Shown in pieces: positions 19,945 through 27,357 of a stretch of DNA of 64,000 nucleotides. The notes under the pieces were generated by a model. It had not been told where the DNA came from. It worked only from the letters and a program-made list of their open reading frames with translations, and did not search any database. Source of the DNA: Vreelandella nigrificans (GTDB taxonomy: Bacteria > Pseudomonadota > Gammaproteobacteria > Pseudomonadales > Halomonadaceae); the NCBI RefSeq assembly GCF_002374315.1, contig NZ_NWUX01000010.1, positions 1-64,000 of the forward strand, read 5' to 3'. The translations under genes were made by a program, and so were the position numbers. Each line of letters opens with the position of its first letter. Positions within the stretch are counted from its first letter, which is position 1.

Positions 19945-20493
19945 TAAGCTCATTCGCTTCATCACGTTATCGCGCTTAATCTTCCAGTGAAAGAGTGCTC
20001 CTGACACGTGTAGCACTACCAACCCTAAAATGATCCAACCAAGCCGCCCGTGCCACATAAATAACTGTTCTGAAAGCTCTTCATGCCTGCCAATAAGCCC
20101 CGGTAAATGCCAATGGAAAAATTCCACAGGAAAGCCGCCGCTAGCAGTTGCTGTCCAGCCTATTATCGGCATGACAATCAATGCCAAGTAGAGCAAGTGG
20201 TGCACGCTGGTGCTAACAATACGCTCAAACGCATTAAGCGGCGGGTCATGATCGGGGATGACAAATGCTAAACGGGTAATAATCCGTAACGTCATTAACA
20301 GCAAAAGAGCCACACCTAGGGTTTTATGGCTGGTATAGATTACGTTGGTAAGCGCATTGCCCAATAAGCTTACTGCTCGCTCATAACCTAAAAAACCCAG
20401 TGATAGACCGCTTGCCAATGAGAGCAGCACGACACCGGCTACCAGCCAATGCAGCACCCTGTGCGGGTAGATATAGTGATCCAACTCATGCAT
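19936..20493 (-). CDS. Cytochrome b561 (CybB family)
   Basis: 185 residues with four transmembrane helices and haem-ligand histidines in HRVLHWLVAG (near 11-16), YTSHKTLGV (near 56) and LGWIILGLVVLHVSGALFHW (near 150-168). The family moves electrons from quinol in the inner membrane. AGGAG lies 6 nt before the ATG. It ends inside a triplicated 16-bp repeat. No clear partner gene adjoins it. Confidence 0.88.
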   Translation of the reverse strand: MHELDHYIYPHRVLHWLVAGVVLLSLASGLSLGFLGYERAVSLLGNALTNVIYTSHKTLGVALLLLMTLRIITRLAFVIPDHDPPLNAFERIVSTSVHHLLYLALIVMPIIGWTATASGGFPVEFFHWHLPGLIGRHEELSEQLFMWHGRLGWIILGLVVLHVSGALFHWKIKRDNVMKRMSLFD

Positions 20494-20557
20494 GAGATAC
20501 TCCTAGCGGCTAATCACATGGGCTAATCGTGCACCACAAAAGTTTAGCGTAGTTCAG

Positions 20558-20746
20558 TCACAAGGGATTCGAGGAGTTAATAGTGCCCCCCTTCGACCAA
20601 TTTTCCGCCTCAACTTCTTGGAAAAACACCTGCACACTTTGCGGGTCAACGCTATATACCTCAACAAAGGCTTCTGTAATACGTTTTGCCAATTCACGCT
20701 TTTGCGTTAGATCACGGGGGAATTGCTGAATAGTTACAATAGGCAT
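20558..20746 (-). CDS. 4-oxalocrotonate tautomerase family protein
   Basis: 62 codons starting MPIVTIQQFPRDLTQKRELAK. Removal of Met exposes Pro-1, the catalytic base of this superfamily, which is why the second of two adjacent ATGs (20746, not 20749) is preferred; AGGA is correctly spaced for it. The length and the SVQVFFQEV block fit the small 4-OT/DmpI subgroup. The substrate is unknown. It lies just downstream of, and on the same strand as, a LysR regulator gene. Confidence 0.85.
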   Translation of the reverse strand: MPIVTIQQFPRDLTQKRELAKRITEAFVEVYSVDPQSVQVFFQEVEAENWSKGGTINSSNPL

Positions 20747-20782
20747 CATGGTTTCCTATACATCGGTCAGTAAAATCTCACC

Positions 20783-21655
20783 TTATAACGCTTCGCTGGG
20801 CGCCGCCAGCTGTTCACGAATTAGCTCGCCCAGCCTGCGTGCAGGCTCTGAGGGGCGATGCGGCGCACGGTGCAGCGCTAATTCAATTACGGGTAATGCA
20901 GGCATGCCGCTGCTCTCATCCAGAGGCCGTAGCGAAGGTGTCAGCATGCTGCGGGTAACCACCACCACGGCCAACCCCGCCATTACAATAGGCGCAAGAC
21001 CTGCCATGGATTGGCTGGTATACGCCACACGCCACTCTCGGCCTGCCGCTTGTAACGCTTGTTCTGCCACCTCACGAAACACATCCGCGCCTGGAGAGTA
21101 GAGAGCAAGGGGGATAGGGTCACTTAGCGAAGGCTGCTGGTTAATACCTACTGCCCAAATAAGCGGCTCACGGCGAATGACCTCCCCTCCGGGCGAGTTA
21201 CGCTGGCGAGTCACCAACGCCAGGTCAATCTCAGCAGCCTTAACTTGCTCCACAAGATGCGCGCTGGTGCCGCAAATCACCGTTAACCCCACGGCGGGAT
21301 AAAGTTGGTGAAAGTAGGCAAATACTGAAGGTAGCAGAGACGCATAGTCCTCAGGGATCCCGAGCGTTAGATCACCGGTTACCTGCCGGGCCTGCATATC
21401 GCTCCAGGCTTCGTCATTGAGTGCTAGCAATCGGCGAGCGTGGGTTAGTAAACGCTCACCTTCGGGTGTGAAGCGTAAGCGCCGCCCCTCCCGCTCATGC
21501 AAACTTAGTCCTAACTGGGTTTCTAAACGCTGCAGCTGCATGCTAACAGTGGACTGGGTATACGCTAACCGCTTGGCCGCAGCAGTAACACTACCCGTAT
21601 CAGAGATTGCTACCAAGGTTCGCAGAAGTGTCAGGTCTAATGTAGGCGCTCTCAT
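20783..21655 (-). CDS. LysR-family transcriptional regulator
   Basis: 290 residues. An N-terminal winged helix-turn-helix (LLRTLVAISDTGSVTAAAKRL, then QSTVSMQLQRLE; residues about 8-65) is followed by a LysR substrate-binding domain (from about 90). It is transcribed divergently from the EamA transporter gene and upstream of the tautomerase gene, so one or both may be its targets. The 100-bp spacer contains AT-rich dyads such as ATCAccattatTGAT near the start codon. Confidence 0.9.
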   Translation of the reverse strand: MRAPTLDLTLLRTLVAISDTGSVTAAAKRLAYTQSTVSMQLQRLETQLGLSLHEREGRRLRFTPEGERLLTHARRLLALNDEAWSDMQARQVTGDLTLGIPEDYASLLPSVFAYFHQLYPAVGLTVICGTSAHLVEQVKAAEIDLALVTRQRNSPGGEVIRREPLIWAVGINQQPSLSDPIPLALYSPGADVFREVAEQALQAAGREWRVAYTSQSMAGLAPIVMAGLAVVVVTRSMLTPSLRPLDESSGMPALPVIELALHRAPHRPSEPARRLGELIREQLAAPSEAL

Positions 21656-21755
21656 ACATCACCATTATTGATAAAACCAATCATAAAAGATCGATATTGT
21701 GATGAATTAATTCTGAGTATGCTGCGGGATGTTCATCGAAGACAAGGAGAATTCC

Positions 21756-22655
21756 ATGCATCCCGTTCACTCCCCCGTTGTGGCGTCACCTTGGTACAGC
21801 ATTGTCGCGGCGTTAGTGGCCGTGATGCTATGGAGCGTGGCACCGCTACTCGCAGAGCTTGCCCACACTTCTTCCCCACTTCAATTGACGGCACTCACGT
21901 TATTAGCAGGCGCCCTGGCAACACTTCCACTTAGTCGAAAGGTTCCTACGGCTACTTTAAGCAGAGGGTGGCAGCTAAGTGTATGGCTCGGCGTTCCACT
22001 GCTTATTTTTGGTGCTGTCAGTAGTTATTTTATAGGAATGCGCCTAGCGCCTGCCGCAGAGGCAGCACTTATTACTTATACGTGGCCAGTTTTATTCGTG
22101 TTGTTAAGCCAGTGGAGTCGTTTTGGCAAGCTACGCATGGCAGGTGTTATCGGGGCGCTCATCGCATTTTCCGGCGCCGCTCTACTATTGCTACCTCAGG
22201 CACTAAGTGGAGGTCTTGGCGGCGCAACCAATGGCTATGCATTAGCACTACTCGCTGCCTGCTGCTGGGCGCTTTATTCTTGGTTAGGCCAAACGGCCCC
22301 GATAGCATTAACGCCACTATTGCCACGCTTATTACTGATTGCTTGCGCTATTGCAGGCTGTGCCAGCCTGCTCGTGGAAGGAAATTTTGGTGTCCCCGAT
22401 AATGAAGCCCTACTAGCGGGCATAGCACTGGGGTTGGGGCCCTACGGCATAGCAATGGTAGCCTGGGATAAAGCTTTGCGTTTTGGGCAAGCAAGCGTAG
22501 TAGGTAGCCTTGCTTATGGCGTTCCTATACTGGCGGCCATTTTGCTAGTGCTGGCAGGGATGAGCGTACTGGACTGGCGCCTCCCCACCGCTGCAGCTTT
22601 GGTAATAGTCGGCTGTTTAAAAGCTGGCTATGGAGGTGGACATAATCACCCATGA
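21756..22655 (+). CDS. DMT-superfamily (EamA) exporter
   Basis: 299 residues with ten predicted transmembrane helices in two EamA halves. GYALALLAACCWALYSWLGQ in the second half and the pattern SVAPLLAELAHT fit the YddG aromatic amino-acid exporter group, though the substrate is a guess. The ATG at 21756 is preferred over 21729 because AAGGAG lies 6 nt upstream and the earlier residues are hydrophilic. It is divergent from the LysR gene. Confidence 0.85.
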   Translation: MHPVHSPVVASPWYSIVAALVAVMLWSVAPLLAELAHTSSPLQLTALTLLAGALATLPLSRKVPTATLSRGWQLSVWLGVPLLIFGAVSSYFIGMRLAPAAEAALITYTWPVLFVLLSQWSRFGKLRMAGVIGALIAFSGAALLLLPQALSGGLGGATNGYALALLAACCWALYSWLGQTAPIALTPLLPRLLLIACAIAGCASLLVEGNFGVPDNEALLAGIALGLGPYGIAMVAWDKALRFGQASVVGSLAYGVPILAAILLVLAGMSVLDWRLPTAAALVIVGCLKAGYGGGHNHP

Positions 22656-22705
22656 ATGGCCAAATTGCTCTTTACCAAGGTAGCGAGATTAGTCCATTCA
22701 CGGGC

Positions 22706-22733
22706 TAGCATTAACGACATAGCATTAACGACC
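22706..22733. repeat. Tandem 14-bp repeat at a lipoprotein stop codon
   Basis: TAGCATTAACGACA/C occurs twice (22706 and 22720, 13 of 14 identical). On the minus strand the copies carry GTCGTTAATGCTA; the first-transcribed TAA is the stop codon of the lipoprotein gene. Confidence 0.8.
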
Positions 22734-23498
22734 TAGATAGCGCGGCTTTGCGATGCCCTCTAACTCATCCACAGGCAGTTTTAAGGTCGGCTGGCCTACC
22801 GCATAGGGGGCAATTTCATAGACGTTATATTTCACTTCCCAGGCCGTTTCCAACGGCGCAATGTTGCGGCTTTCGCTTAACGGCCAGTTGGAGATGAACT
22901 GATCATCATGGCCCATTTCCGCCACCCAACGCCGATGGGCTTGATTCAGTACTGTTTGAAAAGCCGCTTGTTGCCCTTCTAACAGCATGTCATTCGCATC
23001 AACAACACGCTGCAACTTTTCGTCAATCACCATAAATTCTGTCATTGGCAGGCCATGCGCTTGCCCGGCATGGTAGACATAGCTATTAAGCTCTATGACC
23101 AATAAGTCGTTATGCTGGGCGTTGACCTTCGCTTCCAGTACTGCCTCGCTGGCCATAAAGTTAGGCAATAAATGCTTATCTTCTTGTGCCAATTCAAAGA
23201 AATTCTGCGCATAGCCATCCCAATTCTCAGCAGGTAATGTGCCCTCCTCGGTAATGCCCATCGCAAGTTTTAACAAACGCGTTTGCAACTGTTCACTTAG
23301 CTCAGGTGATTGAGGGAAGGTTAGCGCAGCCACCTTCACTTCTGAGCAGTTCTCTGTCTGACAACCCGGCTCAACGTAGTGCTTTTCTAATGCCAGAGTG
23401 GCAAGCGAGCGTGATTCGACTTGCTCATCCGCTGGCGCTTGGCAGCCGCTCAATACGAGCGCTGTCACAGCACATATTCCACTGGCTAGACGCAGCAT
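22725..23498 (-). CDS. DUF3298/RsiV-like lipoprotein
   Basis: 257 residues. A lipobox LSGC (Cys 19) follows a hydrophobic signal, so the mature protein is lipid-anchored in the periplasm. The body has the pattern of DUF3298 proteins: NDLLVIELNSYVYHAGQAHG, then ITEEG- and AFQTVLNQ-type segments, and IAPYAVGQPTLKLPVDEL near the C-terminus. The IAPYAxGxP block is a hallmark of the RsiV/DUF3298 fold. The function in the cell is unknown. AAGGAGG precedes the ATG. Confidence 0.8.
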   Translation of the reverse strand: MLRLASGICAVTALVLSGCQAPADEQVESRSLATLALEKHYVEPGCQTENCSEVKVAALTFPQSPELSEQLQTRLLKLAMGITEEGTLPAENWDGYAQNFFELAQEDKHLLPNFMASEAVLEAKVNAQHNDLLVIELNSYVYHAGQAHGLPMTEFMVIDEKLQRVVDANDMLLEGQQAAFQTVLNQAHRRWVAEMGHDDQFISNWPLSESRNIAPLETAWEVKYNVYEIAPYAVGQPTLKLPVDELEGIAKPRYLGR

Positions 23499-23766
23499 AA
23501 AACCTCCTTGTTGGTCGTCAGTATGTCGTATTCGTTTACATAACGATTAATGTCTTACTAATGTTACGTATCAATGTATTAGGCATCTACAATCGCCCTT
23601 GCAGCAAAAAGCATACAAGGGCGTGATGAGATCGTGCCACTACAAAAGCGCCATTGGCTGGCCCAATTAGTGATGGCCTACTTGAAACATCTAGAGCTTG
23701 AGCCCGAGTACCTGCTTATTAAGTACCCAAGCTCGAACGTCTGACTAAGCTTAAGGGCTTAAAAAC
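23499..23766. other. Intergenic, no gene; two hairpins
   Basis: Upstream region of the lipoprotein gene and downstream region of the repeat protein gene. CGCCCTTG (23594-23601) pairs with CAAGGGCG (23616-23623). GAGCTTG near 23695 can pair with AAGCTC near 23730. Neither has a T-tract, so terminator function is uncertain. Confidence 0.4.
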
Positions 23767-25161
23767 TTAAATATCCGGCTGCATATCAGCTGGCTCAGTG
23801 CTCACTTGAAGCTCAAACATACCGCTGCCACTGGCGCTGAAGCCCCGAGCAGTCACAGTATAGGTTCCCGGCAACAGTGATTGCTCTAATAGCGCATCAG
23901 TACCGCTACCACCGTCATCATCACTGTAGGAAACACCTTCGCCATATAACTCAATATAGGCATCAAAATCGCTTGAGCGCATTGATAGCGTGACGTGCGA
24001 ACTTTGCTCTAAAGTGAGTTCATAGGTCAGCGGCTCGCCACTGAACCAGCCATTTAACGTTTCATCGGGCGTTAAGATACCTTCGTTGCGCAGATCTACT
24101 CCCGCTGGTACATCGCGAGGCTCAACCGAAAGGGTAAATAAGCCGCTCCCCGTACCAAACGCAGTACGCGCTGTTAGCTGGTACTCTCCTGGGGCTAAGA
24201 AGTCCGCAATACGAGCATCCAGATCACCCGCACTGTCATCGTCTTCACGGTAATAACCGTCATCCCCTTCTAATACAAGGTAGGCATCAACATCACTGGA
24301 ATTCATCTCAATTTGATAAATACCTGCTTCTTCAACCTCTAGCTCGTAGTAGAGCTCCTGGCCACTGTACCAACCATTTAAGGTGTCGCCTGGCTTAATA
24401 GTGCCGTCGTTACGCAGCTCCCCATCTCCGGGTAACTCTTTTGTCTCAGCGGTTAGTGTGAATAACCCGTTGCCTTCACCGTAGGCAGTACGCGCTGTTA
24501 ATGTGTAGTCGCCGGGGGCGAAAAAGTCAGCAATACGCGCATTCAGATCGCCCGCGCTATCATCATCTTCACGATGGTAGCCATTGGGGCCTTCCAGTAC
24601 TAGATATGCATCAAAGTCATCAGCCAGCATCTCTATTTGATACATGCCAGCGTCTTCAATCGTTAATGTAAACTCGCGAGATTCACCATCAAGCCAACTA
24701 TCAATGGGAGTTTCAGTGGTGAGAGTGCCTGAATCGCTTAGCTCAACAGTGCGGCTATTGATGCTAAAGGGGCCATAACTATGCTCATCGGCCCCACTAA
24801 CAACCACCATGTACTCTCCGCTCTCTTTGATCTGCTGGCGCAGCGTGGGCGCACTTCCCAATAGAGCTAACTGGTCGTCATATAAAGTAACCACACCCTG
24901 TAGGGCGCCGCGTAAGGAGACTTCAACCAACTCCCCTTCTTCTAAGTTGATCGCGTAACGCAAAAAACGGCTTCCATCCTTGCCATTTAGCTCGCTTGCT
25001 GAGGTGATCTCGCCACTTGCACGCTCGCCTAACGTTAAGCTTTCAAGTGTTACTTGTTCGATATCAGATGGTGCACTGGTGATCGTTTGCGCTGCTAAAA
25101 AACCAACAGCAGCGCCGCCGACTGCAACAATGATCAGCGATAAAGGTGAAGTTTTGGCCAT
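23767..25161 (-). CDS. Exported protein with three PPC-like repeats
   Basis: 464 residues with an N-terminal hydrophobic anchor or signal (IIVAVGGAAVGFLAAQTI, about 9-26). Three tandem ~100-residue units then follow, each holding a LNGWxSG segment, DAYLVLEG, an acidic EDDDSAGDL loop and GLFTLxxE. The first two units are nearly identical; the third has DDDGGSGTD. The layout resembles bacterial pre-peptidase C-terminal (PPC) beta-sandwich domains, and the acidic loops suggest calcium binding (inference). No enzyme domain is present. The ATG at 25161 has AAGGAAG correctly spaced; 25185 does not. Confidence 0.75.
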   Translation of the reverse strand: MAKTSPLSLIIVAVGGAAVGFLAAQTITSAPSDIEQVTLESLTLGERASGEITSASELNGKDGSRFLRYAINLEEGELVEVSLRGALQGVVTLYDDQLALLGSAPTLRQQIKESGEYMVVVSGADEHSYGPFSINSRTVELSDSGTLTTETPIDSWLDGESREFTLTIEDAGMYQIEMLADDFDAYLVLEGPNGYHREDDDSAGDLNARIADFFAPGDYTLTARTAYGEGNGLFTLTAETKELPGDGELRNDGTIKPGDTLNGWYSGQELYYELEVEEAGIYQIEMNSSDVDAYLVLEGDDGYYREDDDSAGDLDARIADFLAPGEYQLTARTAFGTGSGLFTLSVEPRDVPAGVDLRNEGILTPDETLNGWFSGEPLTYELTLEQSSHVTLSMRSSDFDAYIELYGEGVSYSDDDGGSGTDALLEQSLLPGTYTVTARGFSASGSGMFELQVSTEPADMQPDI

Positions 25162-25474
25162 GATGGCTTCCTTGTTGGGTGTCAATAGTAGGCAGCTACA
25201 GTGACCGGAATTATATGATGGTTAACTGAGCAAAGTGAGCATTTAAATATACTGCAGCGCACAAAAAAATTGTTCGGCCATGAAAAAAGCTGGCGGCGTT
25301 AACTTACTGAATCTCAAGCGCATAGCGAAAGAATAGAAAAATCGCAATTATGGAGCTATTTGCATCGATCTTCTTAAAGCTTGCCGACTCCAAAAGAGCA
25401 CGCTACTATCCATAGGCCTACTAGGCACCTCCTTGATGCTAGATCCGCGATTTGAAAAGAACCGAGGTACTCCC
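25162..25474. other. Divergent intergenic region
   Basis: No gene was found here. It holds the promoter candidate for the RlpA-like gene at 25381-25409 and AT-rich sequence upstream of the repeat protein. Confidence 0.5.
25381..25409 (+). promoter_or_regulatory. Sigma-70 promoter candidate for the RlpA-like gene
   Basis: TTGCCG (25381-25386), a 17-bp spacer, then TACTAT (25404-25409), 66 bp upstream of the chosen start. Both hexamers deviate from consensus by one or two bases. Confidence 0.5.
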
Positions 25475-25855
25475 ATGGGAGCCCATAAGCAACTGATCCG
25501 AACGAGCTGCTTAGCAGCGGTGCTTATTGCCTGCACTGCTAATACTGCGTTTGCTCACGAGTTAGAAGTCCAGCGAGGCGTAGCCTCTTTCTATAGTGAC
25601 CGTTTCCAAGGCGCGACCACTGCCAGTGGTGAACGCTTCGACCAACAGGCGCTAACTGCTGCTCATCCGAGCTTGCCGTTTGGCACCAAGGTACTGGTTA
25701 CACGCCCCGACACCGGGCAGAAAGTAGAGGTGCTGATCAATGACCGCGGCCCATTTGTTCAAGGGCGTGTGATTGATCTATCTAAAAGAGCGGCTAGTAA
25801 ACTAGGTATGATTCGCCGTGGCGTCGCACCGGTTATGATTACCCTAGTGGACTAA
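25475..25855 (+). CDS. RlpA-like septal ring protein / DPBB domain
   Basis: 126 residues. A signal peptide ([14 protein letters not shown]) is followed by a double-psi beta-barrel: [51 protein letters not shown]. The conserved Asp in NDRGPF and the HP motif fit RlpA lytic transglycosylases, which cleave denuded peptidoglycan at the septum. The SPOR domain of full-length RlpA is absent, so this is a short single-domain version. The ATG at 25475 is chosen for GAGG 7-8 nt upstream and for the correct signal peptide. Confidence 0.88.
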   Translation: MGAHKQLIRTSCLAAVLIACTANTAFAHELEVQRGVASFYSDRFQGATTASGERFDQQALTAAHPSLPFGTKVLVTRPDTGQKVEVLINDRGPFVQGRVIDLSKRAASKLGMIRRGVAPVMITLVD

Positions 25856-25966
25856 CTCTGCTATCTAGCCCTGTAGAACGATCGAAATAGCGAGTTAACG
25901 GATAGCACACCCGCAAGTGTGTGATACCCCTTAAACGGTCAACGTTGCAGAACAGTCAGCTAATCA

Positions 25967-25996
25967 AAAGCGGCCCCACCCAGGGCCGCTTTTTTA
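25967..25996 (+). terminator. Rho-independent terminator
   Basis: AAAAGCGGCCC, a short loop (CACCCA), GGGCCGCTTTTTT: an eight- to nine-pair GC stem with a T6 tract, downstream of the RlpA-like gene and upstream of the reductase gene. Confidence 0.85.
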
Positions 25997-26077
25997 TTGC
26001 ACAGCGAACTTGCAAGCATGCTAACGGTCTCTATCCTACTAAGGAGATGATTCACCCCGCATTGGCAGGAGACACAT

Positions 26078-27085
26078 ATGCAATCACGTTTCTTTACCTT
26101 AACCGATTACCCCACCGGCTTGCCAAGCCGTGAGCTATTTTCACTGGCAAGCAAGAAACTTCCCGACCTTGGCGAAGGTGAAGTACGCATTCGCAATCAC
26201 TGGCTATCGGTTGACCCTTATATGCGTGGCCGAATGACCAGTATGCGCTCTTCCTATATTGCTCCGTTTGAGCTGGGGCAGCCGATGGAGGGCGGTGCTA
26301 TCGGAGAAGTCATTGAGACAAACGACTCACGGCTTAATGTAGGAGACACCGTTAGCCATATGGGTGGCTGGCGAGATATTGCACAAATTTCTGCAACAGG
26401 GGTAACACCACTACCCGATATCAACGTGCCGGAGCAGGCTTATCTAGGCATCCTTGGGATGCCTGGCATGACGGCCTGGACAGGACTTAACCTAATTGCC
26501 GAGTTCAAGCGTGGCGATAACGTACTGGTCAGCGCTGCCAGCGGTGCTGTTGGGTCATTGGCTGTTCAGCTTGCCAAGGCTAAAGGTTGTCATGTGGTCG
26601 GCATTGCAGGGGCCGCTAATAAGCTAGCCTGGTTGGAATCGCTGGGTGTCGAGCCAGTTAGTTATCGAGACCGAAGCGCCCAAGAGCTAAGCGATGCCAT
26701 TAAGCTCGCTAGCCCCAATGGCATTGATGTTTATTTTGAAAATGTTGGCGGAGCTTGCCTAGAAGCGGCGCTGAGCCAGATTAATGAAGGCGCTCGGATT
26801 GCAGTCTGCGGCATGATCGATAGCTACAATGCTGCAACTCCTCCCCCTGGGCCTCGTAACCTGTCTCAGCTAGTCGTGCGTAAAGCAAAAATGCAGGGGT
26901 TCATCGTTGCAGACCACTGGTCCAATTACCGTCAATTCCTCGATGAGGTGGCTCCGCAAGTCGCGAAGGGCGACCTTAGCTATAAAGAAACTATTCAAGA
27001 AGGGCTGGAGAGCACGCCTGATGCATTTTTAGCCCTTTTTGAAGGAGGCAATACCGGAAAAATGCTGGTGAAGCTCACAGACTGA
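26078..27085 (+). CDS. NADP-dependent oxidoreductase, MDR family (CurA-like)
   Basis: 335 residues. This zinc-free medium-chain reductase belongs to the leukotriene B4 12-hydroxydehydrogenase/CurA group, which reduces enone double bonds with NADPH. Seen are HWLSVDPYMRGRM (about 42-54), the Rossmann segment VSAASGAVGSLAVQLAKAKG (about 150-170) and DVYFENVGG (about 218-226). AGGAG lies 6 nt before the ATG. It is a single gene between two terminators. The physiological substrate is not known. Confidence 0.9.
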   Translation: MQSRFFTLTDYPTGLPSRELFSLASKKLPDLGEGEVRIRNHWLSVDPYMRGRMTSMRSSYIAPFELGQPMEGGAIGEVIETNDSRLNVGDTVSHMGGWRDIAQISATGVTPLPDINVPEQAYLGILGMPGMTAWTGLNLIAEFKRGDNVLVSAASGAVGSLAVQLAKAKGCHVVGIAGAANKLAWLESLGVEPVSYRDRSAQELSDAIKLASPNGIDVYFENVGGACLEAALSQINEGARIAVCGMIDSYNAATPPPGPRNLSQLVVRKAKMQGFIVADHWSNYRQFLDEVAPQVAKGDLSYKETIQEGLESTPDAFLALFEGGNTGKMLVKLTD

Positions 27086-27142
27086 GCAAAGCCCTAGCCC
27101 CAGCACAACCAAAGCACTTCTTTTCTTCCTTTCTTCAACAGC

Positions 27143-27176
27143 AAGCCGCGCCAAGGTGACTAGCGTGGCTTTTTTG
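27143..27176 (+). terminator. Rho-independent terminator
   Basis: AAGCCGCGC ... GCGTGGCTT (one G-T wobble) followed by T5-6, downstream of the reductase gene. Confidence 0.75.
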
Positions 27177-27258
27177 TGTATGTGCTTTAATTAGCCAGCA
27201 AATTATTAGACCAAAATCGAATTGATTATTAAAATTACCGATAATCAATGTGTGTTTT

Positions 27259-27283
27259 AACCCATCGGCATTCCCGATGGGTT
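27259..27283. repeat. Perfect inverted repeat upstream of gcd
   Basis: AACCCATCGG-cattc-CCGATGGGTT: ten-base arms and a five-base loop, about 75 bp before the dehydrogenase start. There is no T-tract on either strand, so it looks more like a leader hairpin or operator than a terminator. Confidence 0.6.
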
Positions 27284-27357
27284 AGGGCACGCTGTAGAAC
27301 CGCTGCTTATAGTGCTTCGCTAAGCGGCATTAACTCATTGTTAATAGGGGTTTTCTC

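Noticed and set aside
23594..23623. Rho-independent terminator
   Set aside because: The stem is good but no T-tract follows on either strand.
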